64,000 bases of DNA from JAEZDP01 sp044508265. Its GTDB lineage: Bacteria; Acidobacteriota; Vicinamibacteria; Vicinamibacterales; Vicinamibacteraceae. The stretch spans positions 12,341 through 76,340 of the forward strand of contig JBIQIB010000004.1 in NCBI GenBank assembly GCA_044508265.1, in the 5' to 3' direction. The translations under genes were made by a program, and so were the position numbers. The notes below the pieces were generated by a model. It saw only the letters and a list, made by a program, of their open reading frames with translations. It did no database searches and was not told where the DNA came from. Position 1 is the stretch's first letter; each line of letters begins with the position of its first letter. Below, piece after piece: positions 1 to 10,884 of this stretch.

Positions 1-744
1 GTAGTCGTGGAACTTGTCGGTGGTGATGACCTTCGACATCCGGCCGTCACGGCTGACGAGGAACGCGATGGTGATCGTGAAGGCCAGCGCGGTGAGCGTC
101 TGTCCCATCATGATCCACAGGCCGAAGATCGTCGAGAACCAGTGCGGGTCGAGCGACATGATCCAGTCGACCGACGCGAAGGTGATGGTGAGCGCGTAGA
201 TCAGCAGGCCCGGTCCCGCGATGTTCTCGAACCTGGTGAAGTGCACGGCCTCGGTGTCCTGCCGTGCCGACATGCGCGGCAGCACCAGGCCGAGGAACGA
301 CCAGATCGCGAAGTAGACGACCGCACGGATCAGGAATCCCGTCTGGTTCAGGTAGATCGACTTCTCCGCGACGATCGGGTCGTTGGCGACGACGTCGGCG
401 TGCGACCACTCGTACAGCGTGTGCATCCCGAAGACGATCGGGAGGAACAGCAGCGCCATCAACGGGATGGTGCGCGAGGCCGCCTCGAACGTCCGGCGGA
501 TGACGAGGCCCCACCCGCCGCCTGTGAGGTGGTGCAGCATCAGCAGCGCCAGGGCTCCGAGCGGAAGGCTCAGCACGAAGAAGTACGCGAGCATCCACGA
601 CCGGTAGAACTGGTCGGCGTTGGTCACGAAGCCGATGGCCGTGGCCACCAGGCCGAGCCCGCCGAGGCCGAGCGCGATGCGCTGCAGCGATGCGACCTGC
701 GGGGGCGCCTGGAAGTCTTCGGCCCTGATGACCGGCTCAGTCAT
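1..744 (-). CDS. actF: Alternative complex III subunit ActF (partial, C-terminus outside window)
   Basis: This is an integral membrane subunit of alternative complex III, the quinol-oxidising complex that replaces cytochrome bc1. Reading the minus strand from the ATG at 744 gives an open frame of about 248 codons that runs off the window edge. It starts MTEPVIRAEDFQAPP and contains several hydrophobic helices, for example around WMLAYFFVLSLPLGALALLML and IVFGMHTLYEWSHADVV. The motif SVDWIMSLDPHWFSTIFGLW is typical of ActF/NrfD-like quinol subunits. The start overlaps the actE stop by 8 bp, which supports the start and translational coupling. The C-terminal part cannot be judged. Cytochrome oxidase genes often follow act operons but lie beyond this window. 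Confidence 0.9.
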   Translation of the reverse strand, partial: MTEPVIRAEDFQAPPQVASLQRIALGLGGLGLVATAIGFVTNADQFYRSWMLAYFFVLSLPLGALALLMLHHLTGGGWGLVIRRTFEAASRTIPLMALLFLPIVFGMHTLYEWSHADVVANDPIVAEKSIYLNQTGFLIRAVVYFAIWSFLGLVLPRMSARQDTEAVHFTRFENIAGPGLLIYALTITFASVDWIMSLDPHWFSTIFGLWIMMGQTLTALAFTITIAFLVSRDGRMSKVITTDKFHDY

Positions 745-1411
745 GAGTCGCCCCTCCTTCATGGGACGTGCCGGTGGCGGGCGTCTCGCCGCGCTCGAGC
801 GCGCCGCGCACGTCGGCCGGGACGTCGTCGAGCGTGGCGCCCTGGCTCAGCTGCAGCGCCCGGATGTAGGCGACGATGGCCCAGCGATCGCGGGGCGGAA
901 TCTGTGCCGCGTAGCTCGGCATCTGTCCGAATCCGTTGGTGATGACGTCGAAGAAGTAGCCCACGCGCTCGTCGCGCAGGCGCGGGTCGTGGAACGACAC
1001 CGGGCGCTTGAAGCCGCGGCGCACCACCATGCCGTCGCCGTCGCCGAGCTGCGAATGGCAGGGCGCGCAGTAGATGTTGAAGCGCTCCTGGCCGCGCTCG
1101 AGCAGCCCGCGATCCACCACGATCTCGGACGGCAGGCTGGTGACGAGGTCGCCGTCCGCCCCCATCGCCGTGTAGAACAGGTCGTTGTCGCGCAGCATGC
1201 CGCGCGCGACGGTGCCTTCGACGTACGGCCGCATCGACCGCTTGTCGGCGAAGAAGTCGTTGGCCTCGAACGCCTCGAAGCGGGGCGTGTCGTGCATGTC
1301 CTGCCGGCAGCCGGCCAGGGCGGCGGTAGACAGCAGCACGCCGGCGACGAGCGCCAGACCGGGCCGGCGCCGCCGCGCCGGCGTCATGACTGCGCCAGTG
1401 TTGGTGCTCAC
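737..1411 (-). CDS. actE: Alternative complex III subunit ActE, monoheme cytochrome c lipoprotein
   Basis: ActE carries one c-type heme and passes electrons out of alternative complex III. The 224-residue protein has a basic N-terminus, a hydrophobic stretch and a lipobox (LAGC, Cys35), so it should be a periplasm-facing lipoprotein. The heme motif CAPCH lies at residues 115-119, and a likely axial Met sits in GFGQMPSYAAQ. The GTG start overlaps the actD stop by 4 bp (GTGA), as expected in a coupled operon. Downstream it overlaps actF by 8 bp. The single-heme lipoprotein architecture and its place between actD and actF make the assignment firm. Confidence 0.93.
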   Translation of the reverse strand: MSTNTGAVMTPARRRRPGLALVAGVLLSTAALAGCRQDMHDTPRFEAFEANDFFADKRSMRPYVEGTVARGMLRDNDLFYTAMGADGDLVTSLPSEIVVDRGLLERGQERFNIYCAPCHSQLGDGDGMVVRRGFKRPVSFHDPRLRDERVGYFFDVITNGFGQMPSYAAQIPPRDRWAIVAYIRALQLSQGATLDDVPADVRGALERGETPATGTSHEGGATHD

Positions 1412-1959
1412 GGTGCGACCTCACTCACGGCCGACGCGCCGAGCTGCTCGAGGAAGCGCGCGGTGGCCTCCCTGTCGAACTTCTCGTCGTCGGCCTCGAC
1501 GCACAGGAAGAAGCCCGTGCTCGTGGCCTTCTCGCGGAAGGCCGGGACGTTGAACAGCGGATGGTACGGCCGCGGCAGCCCGTTGAGCACGACCATCCCG
1601 ATCACCGTGGACAGCGCAGCCAGGAGGATCGTCGTCTCGTAGGTCGGGATCGCGAAGGCCGGCCAGCTGTTGAGCGGACGTCCGCCGATGTTGAGCGGGT
1701 AGTCGATGACCGACGTCCAGTAGCAGAGCGCGAAGCCGGCAATCAGGCCGATCACGCCGCCGACGAAGCAGAACTTCGCGATCCAGCGGTCCTCGTACCC
1801 CATCGCCTCCGGCAGGCCGTGAACCGGCACCGGCGTAAAGGCGTCGATGCGCCGGTAACCCTCCGCGTAGGTGGCGCGGGCCGCACGCACCAACTCCGTG
1901 GCATCGGCGAACTCGGCGAGCAGGCCGTACGTGCCGGGCTGTGGCGTGGTGTCAGCCAT
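1408..1959 (-). CDS. actD: Alternative complex III subunit ActD (DUF3341)
   Basis: ActD is a small membrane subunit of alternative complex III with two transmembrane helices between cytoplasmic ends. The 183-residue protein begins MADTTPQPGTYGLLAEF. The helices are visible in FCFVGGVIGLIAGFALCYW and TILLAALSTVIGMVVLN, and FREKATSTGFFLCVEADD matches the DUF3341 C-terminal region. I chose the ATG at 1959 rather than an upstream in-frame ATG at 2016. A clear AAGGAG ribosome-binding site precedes 1959, and this start lies one base after the actC stop. The protein overlaps actE by 4 bp. Confidence 0.93.
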   Translation of the reverse strand: MADTTPQPGTYGLLAEFADATELVRAARATYAEGYRRIDAFTPVPVHGLPEAMGYEDRWIAKFCFVGGVIGLIAGFALCYWTSVIDYPLNIGGRPLNSWPAFAIPTYETTILLAALSTVIGMVVLNGLPRPYHPLFNVPAFREKATSTGFFLCVEADDEKFDREATARFLEQLGASAVSEVAP

Positions 1960-1960
1960 G

Positions 1961-3370
1961 CTAGTTGCTCTCCTTGGGGACGACCGGCTGCCCGGCGCGA
2001 TCCTCCGCCCGGGCATGTGCCGCCGGCGTAAGGGTCCGGAGCTCGAACACCGCGATGACGGGCAGCACCCGGATGAACAGATAGAACAGCGTCAGGAACA
2101 GGCCCATCGTGCCGATGAACGTGGACCAATCCCAGAACGTGCCCGCGTACATCCCCCACGACCCCGGCAGGAAGTCACGGTGCAGCGAGGTGATGACGAT
2201 GATGAAGCGCTCGAGCCACATCCCCACGTTCACCGCCATGCAGATGGCAAACAGGATGGGCACCGACCGCCGGATGCGCCTGAACCACAGCAGCTGCGGG
2301 ATGACGCCATTGCAGAGGATGAGGGTCCAGTACTGCAGCGCATACGGGCCGGTCATCCGGTTGTAGATCATGTACTGCTCGAACTGATTCGCGCTGTACC
2401 AGCCGAAGAACGCCTCCATGCAGTAGCCGTAGAAGACGATGAGCCCGGTGGCCAGCGTCACCTTGGCCATGTTGTCGACGTGGCGGTCCGTGATGAAGTC
2501 GTGCAGGCCGTAGAGCGCCCGCAGCGGCAGCATCAGCGTGAGCACCATCGCGAACCCGGCGTAGATCGCGCCCGCGACGAAGTAGGGCGGGAAGATCGTG
2601 GCGTGCCAGCCGGGGATGAGCGAGACCGCGAAGTCGAAGCTCACCACGGTGTGCACCGAGAGGACGAGCGGCGTGCTCAGGCCCGACAGCAGCAGCGTCG
2701 TCGTCTCGTAGCGCTGCCAGTGCACCGCCGAGCCGCGCCAGCCCAGCGAGAAGATGCCGTAGATCCGGCGCGCCAGCGTCGTCTTGGCGCGGTCGCGCAT
2801 CGTCGCCAGGTCGGGGATCATCCCGACGTACCAGAACACGATCGAGACCGTGGCGTAGGTCGAGACCGCAAAGACGTCCCAGATCAGCGGGCTGCGGAAG
2901 TTCGGCCACAGCGCCATCGTGTTGGGATAGGGCAGCAGCCAGTAGATCGCGAGCCACGGACGGCCGGTGTGGAAGATCGGGAAGATGGCCGCGCACATGA
3001 CGGCGAAGACCGTCATGGCTTCCGCCGCGCGCGCGATCGACATGCGCCAGTGCTGCCGGAAGAGCAGCAGGATGGCCGAGATCAGCGTGCCGGCGTGGCC
3101 GATGCCGATCCACCAGACGAAGTTGATGATCGCGAAGCCCCAGCCGACGGGGTTGTTGACGCCCCAGATGCCGGTGCCCTCGAACACGAGGTAGGCAATC
3201 GACACCAGCAGCAGCTGCAGGATGCTGAAGCCGATCAGGAAGCCGATGAACCAGCTGAGCGGCGTCCGCCCCGTGATGAGGCCGCTGATCTTGTCGGTGA
3301 TCGAGCCGAAGTTGTGCCCGGGCGCAATGAAGCGCTCTCCGGGAACCGTTTCCTTGGCGTGGTCTAGCAC
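1961..3370 (-). CDS. actC: Alternative complex III subunit ActC (NrfD/PsrC-like quinol-binding membrane subunit)
   Basis: ActC is the polytopic NrfD/PsrC-family subunit that binds and oxidises menaquinol or ubiquinol in the membrane. The 469-residue protein has about ten hydrophobic helices; examples are PLSWFIGFLIGFSILQLLLV and GWGFAIINFVWWIGIGHAGT. The motif GHAGTLISAILLLFRQHWR is characteristic of ActC. Translation starts at a GTG (MLDHAKETVPG) with a GAGAGG stretch upstream; no better ATG is in frame. It lies between actB and actD, 55 bp after the actB stop. Homology to ActF is expected, since both descend from NrfD-like proteins. Confidence 0.95.
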   Translation of the reverse strand: MLDHAKETVPGERFIAPGHNFGSITDKISGLITGRTPLSWFIGFLIGFSILQLLLVSIAYLVFEGTGIWGVNNPVGWGFAIINFVWWIGIGHAGTLISAILLLFRQHWRMSIARAAEAMTVFAVMCAAIFPIFHTGRPWLAIYWLLPYPNTMALWPNFRSPLIWDVFAVSTYATVSIVFWYVGMIPDLATMRDRAKTTLARRIYGIFSLGWRGSAVHWQRYETTTLLLSGLSTPLVLSVHTVVSFDFAVSLIPGWHATIFPPYFVAGAIYAGFAMVLTLMLPLRALYGLHDFITDRHVDNMAKVTLATGLIVFYGYCMEAFFGWYSANQFEQYMIYNRMTGPYALQYWTLILCNGVIPQLLWFRRIRRSVPILFAICMAVNVGMWLERFIIVITSLHRDFLPGSWGMYAGTFWDWSTFIGTMGLFLTLFYLFIRVLPVIAVFELRTLTPAAHARAEDRAGQPVVPKESN

Positions 3371-3425
3371 GGCATTGCCTCTCTGGCCTCACCTGTGACC
3401 GGGGACCGCCTCGCGGCCGGCCCGA

Positions 3426-6497
<3,072 letters not shown>

Positions 6498-6587
6498 GGT
6501 TCACAACGATACGGCCGGAGCGATCTCCGACAGCAGGCAGGGATCGGGGCCGCATCCCGTATCCACGTGCACTCTGCCATCGCGTTC

Positions 6588-7238
6588 TCATCGATGGCAC
6601 GTCGAGCAGGACGTCAGGCTCTGGATGTTGTACTCACGCACGAGCTGTCGGCCGATCTCACGCTGATCGCCGGCCGGCTGGTACCCCATCGTGAACACCG
6701 CCTCGCGCGGGCGGACGAACTTCTCGGGCTCGCGGTGGCATTCCAGGCACCACTCCATCTGCAGGCTGTTCACCTGCTGGATGCCCGGCATCTGGTCGAT
6801 GCGCCCATGGCAGGTCTCGCAGCCCACGCCCTTCTTGATGTGGATGGAGTGGTTGAAGTAGACGAAGTCGGGCAGGTCGTGGACGCGGATCCACTCGAGC
6901 GACTCGCCCGTCTCGAAGCTGGCGCGCACCGGCTCCAGATACGGGCTCTGTGCCCAGATCTGCGAGTGGCAGTTCATGCACGTCTGCGTGGGCGGGATGG
7001 TCGCCGTCGCCGCGTTCTCCACGGTCGTGTGGCAGTACCGGCAGTCGAGGCCGACGCCGCCGACGTGATGCAGGTGGCTGAACTGCACCGGCTGATCGAC
7101 GTTGGAATTGGCGGCCGTGACCAGGTCCGATCGCATCAACGTCACGATGGTCCAGCCCAGAAACCCGACCACCAGCAGGAGGCCGAACAGCGTGAACCGG
7201 GCAACAGCGTTGGCACTTCTCGGAAAGAGTTGGCTCAT
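6588..7238 (-). CDS. actA: Alternative complex III subunit ActA, pentaheme cytochrome c
   Basis: ActA is the multiheme cytochrome of alternative complex III. The 216-residue protein has one N-terminal membrane anchor (FTLFGLLLVVGFLGWTIVTL, about residues 16-35). Five CxxCH heme motifs follow: CRYCH (66), CMNCH (87), CETCH (140), CLECH (164) and CSTCH (211). The extra histidines (FSHLHH, FNHSIHIKK) are likely distal heme ligands. It is the first gene of the act operon and starts at an ATG with no strong Shine-Dalgarno sequence. The 423-bp region upstream must hold the operon promoter, but no convincing -35/-10 pair was found there. Confidence 0.95.
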   Translation of the reverse strand: MSQLFPRSANAVARFTLFGLLLVVGFLGWTIVTLMRSDLVTAANSNVDQPVQFSHLHHVGGVGLDCRYCHTTVENAATATIPPTQTCMNCHSQIWAQSPYLEPVRASFETGESLEWIRVHDLPDFVYFNHSIHIKKGVGCETCHGRIDQMPGIQQVNSLQMEWCLECHREPEKFVRPREAVFTMGYQPAGDQREIGRQLVREYNIQSLTSCSTCHR

Positions 7239-7462
7239 GACTCAGGCACACGCCACAGGCTGGCGCCGTCGTAGCGCCGTAGGCGGCGGTATTCTCCCAC
7301 ACTCCGCGAGCGTCGTGGGTAGATATCGGGCGTCTCGACGACGCAGGGTCGCACGCCCGTCCTCGCGGCAGCGCACGCACCGTGCAGTCGCGCGCTCGGC
7401 GCGGCTGGACGCGAACGCACACAGGCTGACACACCGCCCGGAATGGTCGCGCTGGTGGATTA

Positions 7463-7478
7463 TGTGAAACGTTTCACA
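7463..7478. promoter_or_regulatory. Perfect 16-bp palindrome, LacI-family-type operator candidate
   Basis: The sequence TGTGAAACGTTTCACA is identical to its own reverse complement. A core TGAAACGTTTCA with central CG is the classic shape of LacI/GalR-family operators (Cra, PurR and GalR sites all have it). It lies 225 bp upstream of actA and 184 bp upstream of the rightward redoxin gene, so it could control either. No LacI-type regulator is encoded in this window. Confidence 0.55.
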
Positions 7479-7607
7479 AGCGGTCAACTGCGACTCGAAC
7501 GGTCGCAAATCGGTTCGCGAGACCTGACGCGTCGATCTGCAGGCAGGCCGCCGGACATCGGGACGCGCCGCCAGGCCAGCACGAGACGCGATCCATTGCA
7601 TGGCTGC

Positions 7608-7649
7608 TCCTATCGTACTCGCGGTCCGTCCCTGCCGCGTGCGATAGGA
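7608..7649. repeat. 8-bp inverted repeat just upstream of the double-thioredoxin gene
   Basis: TCCTATCG at 7608-7615 is mirrored exactly by CGATAGGA at 7642-7649, with a 26-bp spacer. The right arm overlaps the possible -10 box TAGGAT. It could be a regulator site that controls access to the promoter; a chance match is also possible. Confidence 0.3.
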
Positions 7650-7650
7650 T
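7645..7650 (+). promoter_or_regulatory. Possible -10 box for the double-thioredoxin gene
   Basis: TAGGAT lies 11 bp before the ATG at 7662. If used, transcription would start only a few bases before the start codon. No -35 hexamer is obvious. The overlapping GGATGAAGAG could alternatively act as a weak ribosome-binding site. Confidence 0.3.
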
Positions 7651-7661
7651 GAAGAGACGCC

Positions 7662-8312
7662 ATGAGCTACTTCAGCGACCAGGAACGTGAAGCCCTCGCT
7701 GCCCGGCTCGAGCCGATGACGCATCCCGTGCGGCTGGTGCTGTTCACCCAGGCCATCGGATGCGAGTCGTGCGCGGCGACCGAGCGCATCATCCGCGGCC
7801 TGGCCGAGGTGAGCCCGCTGCTCACCATCGACGTGAAGAACCCCGTGCTCGACGCGGAGGACGCCGCCGCCTACGGCGTGTCGCGGGTGCCGGGGCTGGC
7901 GATCGTCGGCGAGCGCGACTACGGTCTGCGCTTCTACGGCGCGCCGGACGGTTACGAGATGGTGTCGCTGCTCGAAGGGATCCTGCTCGCATCGGCCGGC
8001 GACTCGCAGCTGAGCGACGAGGCGCGCGCCGCCATCGCGGGCCTGTCGACGCCGCGGCACCTGCAGGTCTTCTCGACGCCCACCTGCCCGCACTGCCCGA
8101 AGGCCGTCCGCCTCGGCTGGCAGATGGCCATCGAGAGCGAACATGTGCGCACCGACGCCATCTCCGCCGTCGAGTACCCGGACCTCGTGCAGCAGCATCG
8201 CGTGACGGGCGTGCCGAAGACCGTGATCAACGACACTGCCGATATCCTCGGTGCGGTTCCCGAGACGCAGTTCGTTGAGACAGTCGTGGGAGCCGAAGCC
8301 CCGGCGTCCTGA
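7662..8312 (+). CDS. Double-thioredoxin-fold protein disulfide oxidoreductase (glutaredoxin-like)
   Basis: This 216-residue protein contains two thioredoxin-like halves, each with a CxxC centre: CESC (residues 30-33) and CPHC in STPTCPHCPKAV in the second half. Each half also has a conserved cis-proline motif (SRVPGL and TGVPKT). That layout matches the protein disulfide oxidoreductase family of archaea and some bacteria, which reduces or isomerises cytosolic disulfides. There is no signal peptide, so it should act in the cytoplasm. It is transcribed away from the act operon and followed 24 bp later by a secreted TPR protein. Its true partner, possibly a thioredoxin reductase, is not in the window. 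Confidence 0.82.
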   Translation: MSYFSDQEREALAARLEPMTHPVRLVLFTQAIGCESCAATERIIRGLAEVSPLLTIDVKNPVLDAEDAAAYGVSRVPGLAIVGERDYGLRFYGAPDGYEMVSLLEGILLASAGDSQLSDEARAAIAGLSTPRHLQVFSTPTCPHCPKAVRLGWQMAIESEHVRTDAISAVEYPDLVQQHRVTGVPKTVINDTADILGAVPETQFVETVVGAEAPAS

Positions 8313-8336
8313 CGACCGGCTCCCGAAGGAGCCGCC

Positions 8337-9977
8337 GTGTCCTGCTCAGCCATCCGCGGCGCCATCTTCAGCGCCGTGTTGTTTCTGTTGCTCGCGCCCT
8401 CGTGGTCGTCGGCGCAACACGCGGGCCACGCAGGCCACGGGCCTGCCTCGACCTCGGTCGGCACCGTCTCGTTTCCGACGAGCTGCGCCGCCGCGGCACG
8501 CCCGGACGTCGAGCGTGCCGTCGCGCTGCTGCACTCGTTCTGGTTCCCGGCGGCGATCGAGGCCTTCGATGCCGCGCTCGAGGTCGACCCTGGCTGTGCC
8601 ATGGCGTGGTGGGGGAAGGCCATGAGCTACTGGGGCAATCCGTTTGCGCCAGCTCGATCCGCCGCGGCGCTCGCGTTCGGCCTCGAGGCGTCCCGCAAGG
8701 CACAGGCGCTCCAGGCGACTCCGCGCGAGCGTGCGCTCATCGACGCGGTCTCGGAGCTGTTCCAGGGCCACGACTCGCGTAGCAACAGGCAACGCGTGCA
8801 GGCCTATGCGGCAGCAATGGCCGCAGCCGCCAGGGCCCATCCGGACGACAGCGAGATCGCGATCTTCCACGCGCTCGCGATCACGCAGGCGGCCGACCCA
8901 TCGGACAAGACATACGCGTCCCTGCTGAAGGCCGGGGCGTTGCTCGAGGCGCAGTTCGACGCGCACCCCGATCATCCCGGCATCGCACACTACATCATCC
9001 ACAGCTACGATGTGCCCGCGCTGGCCGCCCGTGCGCTCGACGCCGCCCGGCGCTATGCATCGCTTGCGCCTGCGGTGCCGCACGCCCTGCACATGCCCTC
9101 CCATACGTTCACGAGGCTCGGGCTGTGGCAGGAGTCGATTGCGGCCAACCTTGCATCGGCCGATGCCGCACGCTCCCACGGATCGACGTCCGAGGAACTG
9201 CACGCGCTCGATTACCAGGCGTACGCATATCTGCAGATCGGTCAGGATGCGGCGGTGGCGCGCATCGTCGAGGCGCTGCCGGTACTGGTGGAGCACGTCG
9301 ACATGGACGGCACGGCCAGCGCCGCGCCGCCCGTCGCGGGCATCTACGCCGCGACGGCCATACCGGCGCGCTACGCCATGGAACGAGGTGACTGGGCCGC
9401 GGCGGCCGCGCTTCCGCCCCGGCGCACCGCGCTGCCCTTTGCGGACCTGATGACGTTCCTCGCCCGGGCCATCGGCGCAGCACGCAGCGGCGCACCGGCG
9501 CGTGCGACAGCAGACATCGCGGTGCTGCGCGAGCTTCGCACCGCCATGGAGACGGGCGACTATGCCGCGCTCGTCGGCGACGCGATCGTCGCCGAAGACG
9601 CCGCGACGGCATGGCAGTCGTTCGCGTCTGGCCAGGAGGACGCGGCGCTGCAGCAGATGCGCACTGCGGCCGACCGCCAGGATGCTGGCGAGAAGAGCGC
9701 GGTGTCGCCAGGTCCTCTGGCGCCTGCACGTGAGCTGCTGGCCGAGATGTTGATGGCAGCGGGCCGGCCCGTCGACGCGTGGCGCGAGTACGAAGCGGTG
9801 CTGCAGCGCGAGCCCGGGCGCCTTCGGTCGATGGCTGGGGCAGCAACGGCGGCCCTGGCCGCAGGCGATGCCGAAGCGGCACGACGACACGCGTCCGCGG
9901 CGCTCGCGATGTGCGCTGCGGCCGATCGTCCTGGTCGTCCGATCTTCGAGGAGTTGCGGGCGCTGGCCCGCAGGTGA
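8337..9977 (+). CDS. Secreted tetratricopeptide-repeat protein
   Basis: This 546-residue protein has a signal peptide (hydrophobic AIFSAVLFLLLAPSWSSAQ) and a His/Gly-rich start to the mature chain (HAGHAGHG). Helical TPR-like repeats follow, such as FWFPAAIEAFDAALEVDPG near the N-terminus and EYEAVLQREPG and AAATAALAAGDAEAARRHA near the C-terminus. It probably acts as a periplasmic or outer-membrane scaffold; the binding partner is unknown. I chose the GTG at 8337 because GAAGGAG lies directly upstream at good spacing. Its end is 9 bp from the end of the convergent DUF192 gene, leaving no room for a separate terminator. Confidence 0.75.
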   Translation: MSCSAIRGAIFSAVLFLLLAPSWSSAQHAGHAGHGPASTSVGTVSFPTSCAAAARPDVERAVALLHSFWFPAAIEAFDAALEVDPGCAMAWWGKAMSYWGNPFAPARSAAALAFGLEASRKAQALQATPRERALIDAVSELFQGHDSRSNRQRVQAYAAAMAAAARAHPDDSEIAIFHALAITQAADPSDKTYASLLKAGALLEAQFDAHPDHPGIAHYIIHSYDVPALAARALDAARRYASLAPAVPHALHMPSHTFTRLGLWQESIAANLASADAARSHGSTSEELHALDYQAYAYLQIGQDAAVARIVEALPVLVEHVDMDGTASAAPPVAGIYAATAIPARYAMERGDWAAAAALPPRRTALPFADLMTFLARAIGAARSGAPARATADIAVLRELRTAMETGDYAALVGDAIVAEDAATAWQSFASGQEDAALQQMRTAADRQDAGEKSAVSPGPLAPARELLAEMLMAAGRPVDAWREYEAVLQREPGRLRSMAGAATAALAAGDAEAARRHASAALAMCAAADRPGRPIFEELRALARR

Positions 9978-9986
9978 CGGCTGCCG

Positions 9987-10328
9987 TCAGGCCCAGCGCA
10001 ACGGCTCACCGACGGCAAGTCCCAGTTCGCGGGCGCGACCCGCGGCCAACTCGACGACGGCGTGGGCACGCCGTTCCGAGACGATACGCCAGGGCGTCAT
10101 CGCCTCGACGATCCGCAGTACGCGCTGGTCGCGGTCGACGAACACGACGTCGATGGGAAAGCGCATCGCCCAGGTGTGGATGGACCACGCCGGCGCGAGC
10201 CACAGGCCTTCGTCGCGCGGCAACTGCGCGCGGCCGAGCAGGCCGACCATGCGCGTCCACGCCGTCGCCGCCGTCGTGACGCGGACGTGCTCACCGTTGC
10301 GGCCACGCAGCGTGCGTCGCTCCGCCAC
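9987..10328 (-). CDS. DUF192 family protein
   Basis: This 113-residue protein has the DUF192 pattern. It begins with a short strand region, followed by AWTRMVGLLGR, then EGLWLAPAWSIHTWAMRFPID (the hallmark HTxxMxFPID) and VVFVDRDQRVLRIVE. The family is small, beta-rich and of unknown biochemical function. No export signal is visible here, although many homologues are secreted. It is the last gene of the long minus-strand Tad operon, 4 bp after its upstream neighbour, so it may be co-transcribed with the phosphatase and ATPase genes without being part of the machine. Confidence 0.82.
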   Translation of the reverse strand: MAERRTLRGRNGEHVRVTTAATAWTRMVGLLGRAQLPRDEGLWLAPAWSIHTWAMRFPIDVVFVDRDQRVLRIVEAMTPWRIVSERRAHAVVELAAGRARELGLAVGEPLRWA

Positions 10329-10332
10329 GCGC

Positions 10333-10884
10333 CTACGAGGGCTCGTTGATGGCCAGCGACTGCGCGGCGAGTTCGCAGACGCCGCCGTGCTTGTCGATCC
10401 TGGAGCGTGACACCGCGCACGTCAGCCGGTAGAGCGCCGCGCCCTCGACGATGCTGTACTGCCTGACGTCGAGGTCACCGGCCAGGCCCGCCGCGCCGTA
10501 GTGGATGACCACGGTCTTGCGGCCGCCGAGCTCGGTGAGCTCGCTCTCGATGACCCGCGCGTGCGGGGCACGCTGGGTCAGCGCCTCGATCTCGATCTCG
10601 AGGAAGGTGTCGTCGATCTCGTCCGGCGCGAGGGCCACGCGCAGCACCTGGTAATCGAGGGCCAGGCTCGCCTCGCCCTTCTTCTGCATCACGAGCGCGA
10701 TGTTGCCGCCAGCCGCCGGCACGGGAATCCAGTCCTTCTTCGGATAGCCGAACGTGACGTTGTAGACGGTGCTCCTGAACGGCTTGAGGTCCTTCGCGGA
10801 CTGTGCGCGGAGCACGACGGCCGGCGCCGCCAGCGTCACCGCGGCAACGAGGAGGATCGCGCGTGATGCGGGGGTCATGTTCAC
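10333..10884 (-). CDS. Secreted PsbP/DcrB-like protein of unknown function
   Basis: This 183-residue protein has a signal peptide (ASRAILLVAAVTLAAPAVVLRAQ). The mature domain of about 150 residues has the sequence style of PsbP/DcrB-like folds: FGYPKKDWIPVP near the start, then TVVIHYGAAG and VEGAALYRLTCAVS. Two cysteines near the C-terminus (CAVS and GVCEL) could pair. It overlaps the PP2C stop by 4 bp (ATGA), so it belongs to the same operon. A periplasmic accessory role beside the Tad system is possible but only inferred from position. Confidence 0.6.
   Translation of the reverse strand: MNMTPASRAILLVAAVTLAAPAVVLRAQSAKDLKPFRSTVYNVTFGYPKKDWIPVPAAGGNIALVMQKKGEASLALDYQVLRVALAPDEIDDTFLEIEIEALTQRAPHARVIESELTELGGRKTVVIHYGAAGLAGDLDVRQYSIVEGAALYRLTCAVSRSRIDKHGGVCELAAQSLAINEPS

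Larger units (their letters stand above)
7239..7661. other. Divergent non-coding region between actA and a double-thioredoxin gene
   Basis: This 423-bp stretch is the only gap above 300 bp in the window. Short open frames here have no recognisable motifs, ribosome-binding sites or hydrophobic patterns, and I regard them as chance. It holds a perfect 16-bp palindrome at 7463-7478, an 8-bp inverted repeat at 7608-7649 and a possible -10 box (TAGGAT, 7645-7650) for the rightward gene. It should contain promoters for both flanking operons. Confidence 0.6.

Noticed and set aside
7443..7652. A 69-codon open frame in the divergent region upstream of the redoxin gene
   Set aside because: No ribosome-binding site, no motif, low-complexity Arg/Ser composition, and it spans the palindrome and inverted repeat.
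8337..9977. TadD pilotin-type TPR lipoprotein for the Tad system
   Set aside because: It lacks a lipobox, is on the opposite strand beyond the operon end and is much longer than TadD.
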